A program made the translations under genes and the position numbers. From Henriciella sp. (lineage in GTDB: Bacteria > Pseudomonadota > Alphaproteobacteria > Caulobacterales > Hyphomonadaceae), in the NCBI GenBank assembly GCA_021776655.1, contig JAJFFK010000011.1, positions 1 through 61,892 of the forward strand: 61,892 nt of DNA, read 5' to 3'. Of this stretch, positions 45,028 to 53,740 are shown in pieces. Positions within the stretch are counted from its first letter, which is position 1. Each line of letters starts with the position of its first letter. The notes below the pieces were generated by a model. The model made no database searches, was not told the origin of the DNA, and saw nothing but the letters and a program-made list of their open reading frames with translations.

Positions 45028-45677
45028 AACGCACGATCTACATCGCCGCTGGCATTATTGCCCTGACCGCCGCCATTGGAACTGCGCTATGGGCAACGGG
45101 CTATCCACCGCCACGCGACGGCCTGTCCGATGGCAAAACTCTGACGCGGACGATCATCTCATTCCCGCTCTTCTGGGCCGGCATTAGCACACTCATCACC
45201 GTTCCGATTGTCCTTTTCAAAGCTGAAGGCTTCAGGACAGCGACAGGAAAGACAAGAGCGCTGCCACAGATTGGAGTATTGATGCCGTCAATTGCAGTCC
45301 TGCTCATGCAAATTATCGTACCTTTGGACGTATATGACCTGATTAGTGAAAAAGCAGGCGATCTTGGCTTCTTCGGCTTGATAACTGTTTTCTTCCTTCT
45401 TATCGGCAATTATATAGCAACAGTCCCGTTTGAAAGTCGGTACGGTTTTCGCTCGAAGGCGACACTGTCAGACTCGGTCGTTTGGGCCAAGACGCATAGA
45501 CTCCTTGGGCGTAACATTGTCCTGACCAGTCTGCTCATGATTCCGGTGGCCTTTGTCATCGATACGCAGATCGCACAATGGACGCAGATCGGTCTGGTAA
45601 TGCTGATGAAGGCACTTGCCTTCATCTACGCCCGTCAATTGGCAGCACGTACTAGGCTGCGTAACCCGGCAATCTAA
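45024..45677 (+). CDS. SdpI-like integral membrane protein
   Basis: 217-aa membrane protein with about six hydrophobic helices. The SdpI core motif is present: LLIGNYIATVPFESRYGFRSKATLSDSVVWAKTHRLLGR, with the GN, the GxR, the TL and the W-THR-G landmarks. In Bacillus SdpI gives immunity to the SdpC toxin and controls SdpR. No sdpC-like toxin is seen here, so the substrate or signal is unknown. It is translationally coupled to the upstream repressor. Confidence 0.85.
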   Translation: MKRTIYIAAGIIALTAAIGTALWATGYPPPRDGLSDGKTLTRTIISFPLFWAGISTLITVPIVLFKAEGFRTATGKTRALPQIGVLMPSIAVLLMQIIVPLDVYDLISEKAGDLGFFGLITVFFLLIGNYIATVPFESRYGFRSKATLSDSVVWAKTHRLLGRNIVLTSLLMIPVAFVIDTQIAQWTQIGLVMLMKALAFIYARQLAARTRLRNPAI

Positions 45678-45708
45678 AGCCCACCTAACACAACCAATGG
45701 AGACAATA

Positions 45709-46650
45709 ATGGTTCAATCAACCAACAAGATAGCTATGTTCAAATTTAGCCTCGCTGCGACAGCTTATTTAGCCTTATCCGCCTGCAGTTCAGCGCAAAT
45801 TGAAACCCAGTCGACGGTCAGTGAACCGTCGCCCGGTCCGGCGCTTTGGACGGTATCCGACGAAGACACGACCCTGCACTTGCTTGGCTTGGCGCCTGTT
45901 CTGCCAACCGGAACTCACTGGCAGACCGAGACCATCATGACCGCGTTTACAGCGGCAGGTCTTGTCGTGATGGAAGCCGATCCAACAGACCCTGAAGCGC
46001 AGGCCGCACAACAAGCTGCCATCCCAGCACTTGGCCTGAACACAGATGGCGGCACGCTGAGCGCTACACTGAGCGAGGACCAGCGCGCCGAACTGAACGC
46101 CATTACCACAGCTCTTGGCGCACCGCTGCAGGCCCTCGACGTGCTAAAGCCCTGGCTTGCGTCCATCCAGATCGGTGTTCTTTCGATTTCGCGCGGCGAT
46201 TATGACCTTGCCAACACACCAGCCGCCGCCCTCGGCGCACTGGCAAACGAGGCCGACACGCCGGTGCAGAGCCTTGAAGGACCAACCTTTCTGCTCACCC
46301 TGATGGCCGGTTTCTCGGAAAGCGAGCAGATCAGCATGCTGATGCATACGGCACGCACACTTCGTGATAATCCAACCCAGCAGGCGCAACTTGCAGATGC
46401 CTGGTTGGCAGGTGATGTGGAAACCGTCGGCACGATCCTGCACGGGACGGACGCCAGCGCATGGTCTAGCCCGGCCATGTATGATGCAATGCTCGTGCAG
46501 AGAAACGCCGCCTGGGCGGTCGAGATCGAGCGCCTATTGGCCGAAGAGACGGGCACTGTCTTTGTTGCGGTTGGGCTTGGTCACTTGGCTGGCGAGGATA
46601 GCCTCGTGACTGTCCTGTCTCGGAAAGGGACTGTTTTTGTTCGGCAGTAA
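45709..46650 (+). CDS. TraB/GumN family lipoprotein
   Basis: 313-aa exported protein of the TraB/GumN (Tiki-like) family. Lipobox LSAC follows the signal peptide. The family landmarks are LWTVSDEDTTLHLLG near the start, VVMEADPTD with the conserved acidic residue, and the terminal VFVAVGLGHLAGEDSLVTVL with the GxGHL motif. Some members are metalloproteases and most have no known role. Start 45709 has GGAG 6-8 nt upstream. It follows SdpI by 31 bp, so it probably shares its transcript. Confidence 0.85.
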   Translation: MVQSTNKIAMFKFSLAATAYLALSACSSAQIETQSTVSEPSPGPALWTVSDEDTTLHLLGLAPVLPTGTHWQTETIMTAFTAAGLVVMEADPTDPEAQAAQQAAIPALGLNTDGGTLSATLSEDQRAELNAITTALGAPLQALDVLKPWLASIQIGVLSISRGDYDLANTPAAALGALANEADTPVQSLEGPTFLLTLMAGFSESEQISMLMHTARTLRDNPTQQAQLADAWLAGDVETVGTILHGTDASAWSSPAMYDAMLVQRNAAWAVEIERLLAEETGTVFVAVGLGHLAGEDSLVTVLSRKGTVFVRQ

Positions 46651-46701
46651 CACGTTCGTACTCCCCCTTGGAATTTGACTTGGACACTTCGGTCGCCAGT
46701 C

Positions 46702-47844
46702 TCAAACCATTAGCTGCATTACAATATGGTCGGCAAGGAGGCGTCCTTGTGCCGTAAGGGCAATGTGGTCTTGGGTTTGGGCCAGGTGACCGCTCTCGCG
46801 AAATTCGCGCAAAGTAGCTGGCGCGGGAGCGGCGCCGGCGAGTGAGCTATAGCGGCGCAAATCAAAGCCTGAGGCCGGGCGCAGGCCCATGGCGAGCAGT
46901 TCCAGCGCTGTCTCTGCTGGGCTTAACGTGCTTGGCGGCGCTGTCGGAGCGCTGATATAATCAACCGGACGTCGCGCCGCTTCGGTGGCAAGACGCTGGC
47001 CGTCTATGGTCAAGCGGCCATGCGCGCCAGGGCCAACGCCAATCCAGTCGCCACTGTTCCAATAGATGTGGTTGTGCACCGATTGATAACGCGCCGCACT
47101 GGCATGGTTTGAAATCTCATAGGCAGGTAGGCCAGCGGCGTCGCAGACCTCTTGCGTAGTCTCATACAGGTCAGCCTGTGCATCATCCGTCATCGCCACC
47201 AGTTCGCCGCGCGCCGCCCGCATACCAAAGACTGTGCGCTCGGCAATCGTCAACTCATATAGCGACAAGTGCGGTGCACCAAGTGCGAGTGCCGTGGATA
47301 ATTCTTGCTGCCAATCGGCGGCGCTCTGGCCGGGCCGGGCATAGATCAGGTCGATGGAGTGATTGTCGAAATGGCGTTGGGCCATGCTCAGCGCTGTCAG
47401 TGCATTGACGCTGTCATGGTCGCGCCCAAGAAACTGCAGCGCGTCGTCATTCAGCGACTGAACGCCGATTGATACACGGTTGATCCCTGCGACCTGCCAG
47501 CCGGGCAAGTCACTACGCAGAATGTCATTCGGGTTGGCCTCAAGGGTGATCTCAGCGTCCGGCTTGAAGCCAAATACGACCAAGGCTGTTTCAACAACGT
47601 CTTCGATTTGTGCGCAGGTCAGCAGAGACGGCGTGCCACCGCCAAAGAAAAGGCTGTCGAGCGGTGGGTGGTCCGGTAGCAGATCGCCGTGGCGCTCAAT
47701 ATCGGCGCGTATAGCCGCGACCAGGGGCGCGGTGTCACGGTCCTTTGCGGCGTAAACATTGAAGTCGCAATACGGGCAGATCTTGCTGCAATATGGCCAG
47801 TGGACGTAAAGGCCGAAGCCGTAATGCGGACCAATCGGGGCCAT
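46702..47844 (-). CDS. hemW: Radical SAM protein HemW (coproporphyrinogen oxidase-like heme chaperone)
   Basis: 380 aa. The radical SAM cluster motif CSKICPYCDF is near the N-terminus, with FFGGGTPSLL binding SAM and SIGVQSLND in the barrel. The HNHIYW motif, characteristic of HemW rather than true HemN, is present, and a C-terminal HemN-type domain follows. HemW is a heme chaperone for respiratory proteins. Its start overlaps the rdgB stop by 1 bp, the conserved alphaproteobacterial rdgB-hemW pair. Confidence 0.93.
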   Translation of the reverse strand: MAPIGPHYGFGLYVHWPYCSKICPYCDFNVYAAKDRDTAPLVAAIRADIERHGDLLPDHPPLDSLFFGGGTPSLLTCAQIEDVVETALVVFGFKPDAEITLEANPNDILRSDLPGWQVAGINRVSIGVQSLNDDALQFLGRDHDSVNALTALSMAQRHFDNHSIDLIYARPGQSAADWQQELSTALALGAPHLSLYELTIAERTVFGMRAARGELVAMTDDAQADLYETTQEVCDAAGLPAYEISNHASAARYQSVHNHIYWNSGDWIGVGPGAHGRLTIDGQRLATEAARRPVDYISAPTAPPSTLSPAETALELLAMGLRPASGFDLRRYSSLAGAAPAPATLREFRESGHLAQTQDHIALTAQGRLLADHIVMQLMV

Positions 47845-48443
47845 TAGAGCAGGGCCGCCTTCAGCTTGGCGAAGGCGTCAGCCCGGTGGCTCATGGCATG
47901 TTTCTTGGCCGGGTCCATTTCGCCGAATGTCAGTGTTTCGCCATTGGCGACGAACATTGGGTCATAGCCAAACCCTCTCTCCCCGCGCGGCGGCCAGACC
48001 AGGGTGCCGTGCACTTCGCCCTCAAACACGTCTTCATACCCATCAGGCCAGACCATTGCCAGCGTGCAGACGAACTTGGCCTTGCGGTTAATCGCGTTAT
48101 GGGCTTGCAACTCGCGCTCAACTTTTTCCATGGCGACGTAGAAGTCGCGCGGATGGCCGGCCCAATCAGCGGTAAAGACGCCGGGCATGCCGCCAAGCGC
48201 TTCGACCGCGATGCCGCTATCATCGGACAAAGCTGGTTGGCCGGTGGCGAGACAGGCCGCTCGCGCCTTAAGCAGAGCATTGCCAACAAATGTGAACTCG
48301 GTCTCGTCCGGCTCAGCCAGATTGAGCTCGCCAGCAGCTACAACTGTAAAGCCCAATGGCTCAAAAAGATCTTTAAGTTCAGCCACTTTGCCAGGATTGT
48401 GTGTGGCCGCTATCAAGCGTCCGGGTTCGAGGCGTCGAGACAT
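47844..48443 (-). CDS. rdgB: Non-canonical purine NTP pyrophosphatase (RdgB/HAM1)
   Basis: 199 aa. It hydrolyses dITP and XTP to keep them out of DNA. Motifs are LIAATHNPGKVAEL at the N-terminus, ALSDDSGIAVEALGGMPGVFTADW, GERGFGYDPMFVANGETLTFGEMDPAKKHAMSHRADAF. The usual rph-rdgB-hemW order is interrupted by the small membrane-protein/regulator pair at 48544-49336 on the other strand. Confidence 0.95.
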   Translation of the reverse strand: MSRRLEPGRLIAATHNPGKVAELKDLFEPLGFTVVAAGELNLAEPDETEFTFVGNALLKARAACLATGQPALSDDSGIAVEALGGMPGVFTADWAGHPRDFYVAMEKVERELQAHNAINRKAKFVCTLAMVWPDGYEDVFEGEVHGTLVWPPRGERGFGYDPMFVANGETLTFGEMDPAKKHAMSHRADAFAKLKAALL

Positions 48444-48481
48444 GGACAGTGGTTCCGATCTTGCATTAAAAGCGAATATGA

Positions 48482-48498
48482 TTATCGTTTAACGGTAA
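48482..48498. promoter_or_regulatory. Palindrome between rdgB and the DUF2975 gene
   Basis: TTATCGTT-T-AACGGTAA is an imperfect palindrome with one mismatch per arm, about 45 bp before the membrane-protein gene. It could be the operator of the XRE regulator encoded after that gene. Confidence 0.35.
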
Positions 48499-48543
48499 TA
48501 TTAAGGTATTGGCCGTATAGACTGACGGTGATGCGAACACGGG

Positions 48544-49086
48544 ATGACAGATCAGATGTCAAACGCCAACACAAATTCCATGGCGGCGATGCTCTCGCTA
48601 GCGGTTCTGGTCATATTTTGGCTGGCGATTATCGCTGGTGCGATTGGATTTCTATTGGTTGGAACTGGGCTATTCGGCAGTCTTAGTGGGGGCAGTGTCA
48701 AACTTCCTGGCATGGAGACTTATGTTCAGGATGTTCATCCCGGTCGGATGTTTGTGGCTATGGTGGGGATAATCGTGTTCTCTGTAGGGATAGCTTATGT
48801 TTGCCGCCAATTGCGATATATTTTATCGACTCTGGCCAAGGGCGATCCGTTTGTCCCTGAAAACGGGCAACGCCTAACTCGAATCGCCATAGCGATTGCG
48901 GCGATTGAAATCGTCCGTACGACTTTAACTCTGATTATCGCCGCAACAATGGATCTTGGAGAGAGTTATACCGCATCTATCTCGATCAATCTTGCGGTGT
49001 GGGGCGCTGTCATCGTTTTGTTTGTTTTGGCGCAAGTTTTTCGAGAGGGCACCCGCCTTCGCGAAGAAGAAAAAATGACGATTTAG
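48544..49086 (+). CDS. DUF2975-like integral membrane protein
   Basis: 180-aa protein with four hydrophobic segments (about 17-45, 73-95, 115-135, 150-170). Between the second and third is a conserved-looking ILSTLAKGDPFVPENGQRLTRIAIAIA segment, which is typical of DUF2975. Such proteins are regularly paired with a small XRE regulator, as here. The function is unknown. The start could also be ATG at 48556. Confidence 0.75.
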   Translation: MTDQMSNANTNSMAAMLSLAVLVIFWLAIIAGAIGFLLVGTGLFGSLSGGSVKLPGMETYVQDVHPGRMFVAMVGIIVFSVGIAYVCRQLRYILSTLAKGDPFVPENGQRLTRIAIAIAAIEIVRTTLTLIIAATMDLGESYTASISINLAVWGAVIVLFVLAQVFREGTRLREEEKMTI

Positions 49087-49099
49087 GAAGGCCGGAAAG

Positions 49100-49336
49100 A
49101 TGTCTATTCGTGTGACCCTTGACCGCGTGCTTCTGGATAAGCGCATGTCCCTAACCGAGCTGTCGGAACGTGTCGGCGTGACGCTGGCCAACCTGTCCAT
49201 CCTGAAAACAGGTAAGGCGAAAGCAGTGCGATTTTCAACCCTCGAAGCCTTATGCCGCGAGTTGGATTGCCAGCCAGGCGATATCCTGGAGTTTGACGAC
49301 CCAAGAGCCGCCGACAAGAAGATCGAAGCAGCTTAG
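49100..49336 (+). CDS. Small XRE-family regulator (YozG-like)
   Basis: 78-aa helix-turn-helix protein (LDRVLLDKRMSLTELSERVGVTLANLSILKTGKAKAVRFSTLEALCRELDCQPGDILEF), the standard partner of DUF2975 membrane proteins. AGGAAGG lies 12 nt upstream of the ATG, and the gene begins 13 bp after the membrane protein. Probable autorepressor of the pair. Confidence 0.88.
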   Translation: MSIRVTLDRVLLDKRMSLTELSERVGVTLANLSILKTGKAKAVRFSTLEALCRELDCQPGDILEFDDPRAADKKIEAA

Positions 49337-49405
49337 GCTGCACCCCGCTAATGCGCTACGCGCTGAGCGCGTGCACTAGCTCAGGGCTGGGTATCTCACC
49401 CTCCA

Positions 49406-49494
49406 TTGTCATCCCGGACGCGTAGCGATCCGGGACCCAGGGAAGCTGTGCACTGGGTCCAGTATAAGCTTTGACAAGCTTTCCGGGATGACAA
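49406..49494. repeat. Palindromic intergenic repeat element
   Basis: An 89-bp element bounded by TTGTCATCCCGGA and TCCGGGATGACAA. Inside are a second pair (GGGACCCAG with CTGGGTCC) and a short GATCCGGG copy. This pattern is the common dispersed palindromic repeat of alphaproteobacteria. The rest of 49337-49664 (328 bp) also shows GC-rich short repeats (CGCTACGCGCTGAGCGCG) but no gene. Confidence 0.75.
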
Positions 49495-49633
49495 AGCTAG
49501 AGACGGAGAGAAAACAGTCTTGAACCTGGTTCATGGGCTGGCGTAGCCAGACCGGAACCTGCTTACGTCTCGCGTGACGCGCAGCGTCTCAGCGCGGGGC
49601 AAAATAAACCATGCGAGTCTTTATGCAAAAGAG

Positions 49634-49665
49634 AAAGCCCACGTTTAAAGGGAATTAAGGGCTTT
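49634..49665 (-). terminator. Terminator of rph
   Basis: On the minus strand AAAGCCC and GGGCTTT form a 7-bp stem around an 18-nt loop, followed by a T-rich stretch. It begins at the rph stop codon. Confidence 0.6.
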
Positions 49666-50390
49666 TACCCAATTGCTTTTCGCTGCATCTCGAACAGGTC
49701 CATGCAGCCTTTTTCGGCGAGGCGCATCATTTCGTCGAGTTCGGTACGGGTCATTGGGCGTTCTTCGCCGGTGCCTTGGATCTCGATGAAGCCACCATCG
49801 GAGCTCATCACCACGTTCATGTCCGCTTCGCCTTTGGAGTCTTCTGGGTAATCGACATCGAGGACGGGATGATCCTGGAACAGGCCGACCGACACGGCGG
49901 CGGCTTGTTTCTGGATTGGGTTGGTGTCGAGCACGCCTTCGGCTTTGAGATATTTCAGCGCCATGGCCAGCGCGACGAAGCCGCCGGTGATCGACGCCGT
50001 GCGGGTGCCGCCATCAGCTTGCAGGACATCACAGTCAATTGTGACCTGGTTTTCGCCGAGTGCTTTTAGATCGATGACGGAGCGCAGCGAGCGCCCGATC
50101 AGGCGCTGGATTTCTTGGGTGCGGCCAGATTGCTTGCCCGCAGCGGCTTCACGTCGCCCTCGTGTATGGGTCGCGCGCGGCAGCATGCCATACTCAGCCG
50201 TGACCCAGCCCGATCCAGTGCCGCGCATCCAGCCGGGAACTTTATCGGTCCAGCTGGCGGTACACAGGACATGTGTGTGGCCAAACTTGACCAGGCATGA
50301 ACCTTCGGCATAGCGGGTCACTCCAGTTTCCAGGCTGATCTCGCGGAGTTGGTCGGCGCTACGGCCGGAAGGACGGGTAAGGGCGGTCAT
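49665..50390 (-). CDS. rph: Ribonuclease PH
   Basis: 241-aa phosphorolytic 3' exoribonuclease that trims tRNA 3' ends. Family features are [18 protein letters not shown] at the start, [48 protein letters not shown], and the phosphate-site [18 protein letters not shown]. It is divergent from the acyltransferase and hrcA, as in many alphaproteobacteria. Confidence 0.97.
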   Translation of the reverse strand: MTALTRPSGRSADQLREISLETGVTRYAEGSCLVKFGHTHVLCTASWTDKVPGWMRGTGSGWVTAEYGMLPRATHTRGRREAAAGKQSGRTQEIQRLIGRSLRSVIDLKALGENQVTIDCDVLQADGGTRTASITGGFVALAMALKYLKAEGVLDTNPIQKQAAAVSVGLFQDHPVLDVDYPEDSKGEADMNVVMSSDGGFIEIQGTGEERPMTRTELDEMMRLAEKGCMDLFEMQRKAIG

Positions 50391-50487
50391 GGCGGGTTCT
50401 TTTCTGTCAGATGAAATAGCTGAAACGCAAATTGCGGGTTTCGTCTGATCTGTCTACCATCAACTGGCGGGGACTAGGAATCACTTG

Positions 50488-51114
50488 ATGCATGGCACAG
50501 ACCTGAAACTTGCGGCGCGCGCGTCGATCCGGCCCTGGCGTGGTCTGGGTTACGAGATGGCGCGCTGGGCTTTCGTTGGGTTTAACAAGATTTCAGGTTG
50601 GTCGGTCGAGTCGGCGATGCCGCCAGACTTGAAGACAGTGATCATTGCGGCGCCTCATACGACCAATTGGGATCTGCTGCGAATGCTCGGCATTGCCTTC
50701 TATTACCGCATACCGGTGCGTTGGATGGGCAAGAAAAGCCTAGGCGAGGGGCCCTTCGGCTGGTTGATGCACTGGTGGGGGCTGTTGCCAGTCAATCGTG
50801 ACCGCACCACCAGCCTGGTCGAGCAGGTTATTGCAGCTTACAATGAAAGCGAGGAATTGCTGGTTGTAATTGCCCCGGAAGGCACGCGGTCTACGGTGAA
50901 ATCCTGGAAGACCGGGTTCTATAATATCGCGCGCGGGGCGCAGGTGCCAATTTCGCTGGGCTTTATCGACGATAGCCGCAAGATTGGAGGGGTGGGTGGC
51001 CCATTCATGCCAACCGGGAACTTCGCCGCTGATATGGAAGTGATTCTTGCTTTCTATGACCAGCATGTCGAAAATTTCGAGCCGCCTGCGCTGCGTATGC
51101 CAGACCAAGATTGA
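50488..51114 (+). CDS. Lysophospholipid acyltransferase-like (PlsC family) protein
   Basis: 208-aa membrane-associated acyltransferase. Motif I is PHTTNWD (Hx4D catalytic dyad), motif III APEGTRS, and RTKS-like GFYNIARGAQVPISLGFIDD matches motif IV. Members acylate glycerol-3-phosphate derivatives or related lipids. I chose ATG 50488 over the TTG 3 nt earlier. hrcA follows after 32 bp. Confidence 0.85.
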   Translation: MHGTDLKLAARASIRPWRGLGYEMARWAFVGFNKISGWSVESAMPPDLKTVIIAAPHTTNWDLLRMLGIAFYYRIPVRWMGKKSLGEGPFGWLMHWWGLLPVNRDRTTSLVEQVIAAYNESEELLVVIAPEGTRSTVKSWKTGFYNIARGAQVPISLGFIDDSRKIGGVGGPFMPTGNFAADMEVILAFYDQHVENFEPPALRMPDQD

Positions 51115-51146
51115 AACCATAGGCGAGCAGGCTTATTCAATCTGGC

Positions 51147-52223
51147 ATGACAATCCAACGCCCTCCTTCCTTGCTGCAAAAACTGGATGCGCGGTCGCGT
51201 GATATCTTTCGCCATATCGTTGAAACTTATCTTGATACGGGGGAACCGGTCGGCTCGCGTACTTTGTCAAAAGGTGGCATAGATCTGTCAGCCGCATCAA
51301 TTCGCAACGTTATGGCCGACCTGACCGACCTTGGACTATTGGATGCGCCGCATATCTCGGCCGGGCGGATGCCAACCCATGCCGGACTGCGACTGTTCGT
51401 GGACGGGTTTTTGGAGATCGGTGAATCAGGCCAGGACGACCGCACAGAAATAGATGCGCGACTGAAGGGTGCCGGGCGCGATCTGCCGGGTGTCTTGAAA
51501 GAGGCCTCTTCGATTCTTTCAGGGATTGCGGGCGGGGCAGGACTGGTCTCCTCGCCAACCGAGGATGTGGCGGTTCGGCACGTCGAGTTTGTTCCGCTGA
51601 CGACTGGAGAGGCGCTGTGCGTTCTGGTCAACGACTATGGCGATGTTGAAAACCGGCTGGTCAAGCTGCCACCTGGCTTGCCGCAGACCGCGTTGATTGA
51701 GGCCGGAAATTATCTCGCCGCGCGGATGAAGGGACGCACCCTGCACCAAGCAGCATCTGAGATTCGCAACGAGCTCTCCGAGCAGCGCGCACAACTCAAC
51801 GCAGCGGCGAGTGATCTGGTCGAGCGCGGGCTGGCTCAATGGGCTGGCGAGCTGCCGGGTCAGGAACGCAGCCTGATCGTGCAGGGCCAGTCCAATTTGC
51901 TGGAAGATGCGCAGGCCAGCGAAGATATGGAACGGGTGCGTCAGTTATTTGATGTGCTGGAGCGCCAACAAGGACTATTGGAAGTGCTGGATTCAACCCG
52001 CGAGGCGGATGGCGTTCGTCTGTTTATCGGGTCGGAAAACAGTCTTTTTCCGTTATCGGGTTCAAGCGTCATCGTCGCACCCTATATGAACGCTTCGAAA
52101 CAGGTGATAGGCGCCTTGGGTGTTATCGGGCCGACCCGGCTGAACTATGCCAGGGTGATCCCGATGGTTGATTATACAGCGCGGATGGTTGGGCAGGTGC
52201 TCGGCCGCCGTGGACAAGAGTGA
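51147..52223 (+). CDS. hrcA: Heat-inducible transcription repressor HrcA
   Basis: 358-aa repressor of heat-shock genes. The N-terminal winged helix (LDARSRDIFRHIVETYLDTGEPVGSRTLSKGGIDLSAASIRNVMADLTDLGLLDAPHISAGRMPTHAGLR) and the C-terminal GAF-like region ending with GVIGPTRLNYARVIPMVDYTA are clear. HrcA binds CIRCE (TTAGCACTC-N9-GAGTGCTAA). I did not find a CIRCE before dnaK or hrcA, so its target probably lies elsewhere, usually groESL. It is 9 bp from grpE. Confidence 0.96.
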   Translation: MTIQRPPSLLQKLDARSRDIFRHIVETYLDTGEPVGSRTLSKGGIDLSAASIRNVMADLTDLGLLDAPHISAGRMPTHAGLRLFVDGFLEIGESGQDDRTEIDARLKGAGRDLPGVLKEASSILSGIAGGAGLVSSPTEDVAVRHVEFVPLTTGEALCVLVNDYGDVENRLVKLPPGLPQTALIEAGNYLAARMKGRTLHQAASEIRNELSEQRAQLNAAASDLVERGLAQWAGELPGQERSLIVQGQSNLLEDAQASEDMERVRQLFDVLERQQGLLEVLDSTREADGVRLFIGSENSLFPLSGSSVIVAPYMNASKQVIGALGVIGPTRLNYARVIPMVDYTARMVGQVLGRRGQE

Positions 52224-52232
52224 GAGACGAGA

Positions 52233-52916
52233 ATGAGTGACGAGACGGTGAAAGACGAGATGCCGGAAATTGATGCGACGACTTCAAAGTCGGACCTGAA
52301 GTCGGCTGCCGACGATATCCTGAAAGCTGCCAAGCAGGCTGACAAAGCGGTAGCGGCGAATGCTGAAGCTGCGGCAGACGGCGAAGAGTTTGGCGAGCCG
52401 GTGCCCGAGCTGGAACCGGAAATCCAGCACACGCCGGACCAACAGATCATGATCCTTGAGGCTGAAAAAGACGAAATGCGCGATCAATTACTGCGCACGC
52501 TGGCCGAGATGGAGAATATCCGTAAACGCGCTGAGCGCGAAAAAACTGAAGCGCGAGTCTATGCGATTGAGCGATTTTCTGGCGACCTGCTCAGTGTCGC
52601 CGATAATCTTGAGCGGGCGCTTGGCGCACTGCCAGATGATGAGAAGGCAGCTTTGAGCGATGCGGGCCGGAACCTGTTTGACGGTATTGAGATGACCCAT
52701 AAGGAATTGCAAACCGTGCTGGCGCGCCATGGCTTAACGACCATCGAGGTTGAGCCAGGCGGCGTGTTTGACCCGAACCTGCATCAGGCTGTCGCGAATA
52801 TCCCGTCAGAGCACCCGAATGGCACGGTGGCCGAAATGTTCCAAAGCGGCTGGATGATTGGCGGGCGAACCTTGCGCGCCGCCATGGTCGCCGTCAGCGC
52901 CGGTGAGGTGGGCTAG
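52233..52916 (+). CDS. grpE: GrpE nucleotide exchange factor
   Basis: 227-aa DnaK cochaperone. It has an acidic N-terminal tail, a long helix (LEAEKDEMRDQLLRTLAEMENIRKRAEREKTEARVYAIERFSGDLLSVADNLERAL), and a C-terminal beta-domain with HGLTTIEVEPGGVFDPNLHQAVANIPSEHPNGTVAEMFQSGWMIGGRTLRAAMVAVS. It releases ADP from DnaK, whose gene is nearby at 54894. It ends with a 4-bp overlap with the convergent hydrolase. Confidence 0.96.
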   Translation: MSDETVKDEMPEIDATTSKSDLKSAADDILKAAKQADKAVAANAEAAADGEEFGEPVPELEPEIQHTPDQQIMILEAEKDEMRDQLLRTLAEMENIRKRAEREKTEARVYAIERFSGDLLSVADNLERALGALPDDEKAALSDAGRNLFDGIEMTHKELQTVLARHGLTTIEVEPGGVFDPNLHQAVANIPSEHPNGTVAEMFQSGWMIGGRTLRAAMVAVSAGEVG

Positions 52917-53737
52917 CCCAATCTGATCTCACGCCCGTGTTGCAGCGATGGAATGCGGGTGCGGGCTTCTGACACTTGCTCAAGATCAATCTCGGCCACG
53001 ACGATACCCGCCTCACTGGTATCGGTTTCGCCGATAATATCGCCCCATGGGTTGATGATCAGGCTGTGGCCATAAGTTTCGCGGCCATCTTCATGACGCC
53101 CCGATTGCGCCGGCGCGATGACAAAACAGCCAGTCTCTATCGCCCGCGCCCGTAGCAGCGTGTGCCAATGCGCCTCGCCGGTGACAGCGGTGAACGCAGC
53201 CGGTACGGTTAGAATATCGGCCCCAGCCTGCGCCAAGGCAGCATACAGCGCCGGAAAGCGGACATCGTAGCAGATGGTTAGGCCGATCTGGCCCAGCGGC
53301 GTCTGCGCTAGGCAAGCGGTGTCGCCGGCCTGATAGGTTGTCGATTCCTGCCAGCGATTGTTCTCATCCACATCAACGTCGAACATGTGCAGCTTGTCAT
53401 AGTGCGCCAGTATTTCGCCATCAGGCCCGATCAAAAAACTGCGATTGGCGCAGCGCTTGGCAGAAAGCTTGATGGCCAGCGAGCCAATCAGCAAGTGGAT
53501 GCCGAGTTTAGCCGCCAGTTCGCGAAACACCGCGAGCGCCGGATCGGACGCCTCAGGATGGGCCAAGGCAAATAACTGCTCGCGCTTGCGCACCAGCAGC
53601 GATGTCATCTCTGGGGTTGTAACCAACTGCGCCCCAGCCGCCGCCGCGCGCCGGATCAAAGCACTCGCCGCCTCGATATTCGCCGCCGGGTCCATCCCTG
53701 AGCACATTTGCACGCAAGCCGCCTTGAAAGACGCCAT
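52913..53737 (-). CDS. Carbon-nitrogen hydrolase (nitrilase superfamily, Nit-type)
   Basis: 274-aa amidase-fold enzyme. The catalytic triad is visible: E in TTPEMTSLL, K in HYDKLHMFDVD and C in GLTICYDVRFPALYAAL. Closest in type to Nit1/omega-amidases, which may repair deaminated glutathione. It follows the SMP-30-like gene by 3 bp. Confidence 0.9.
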   Translation of the reverse strand: MASFKAACVQMCSGMDPAANIEAASALIRRAAAAGAQLVTTPEMTSLLVRKREQLFALAHPEASDPALAVFRELAAKLGIHLLIGSLAIKLSAKRCANRSFLIGPDGEILAHYDKLHMFDVDVDENNRWQESTTYQAGDTACLAQTPLGQIGLTICYDVRFPALYAALAQAGADILTVPAAFTAVTGEAHWHTLLRARAIETGCFVIAPAQSGRHEDGRETYGHSLIINPWGDIIGETDTSEAGIVVAEIDLEQVSEARTRIPSLQHGREIRLG

Positions 53738-53740
53738 GGT

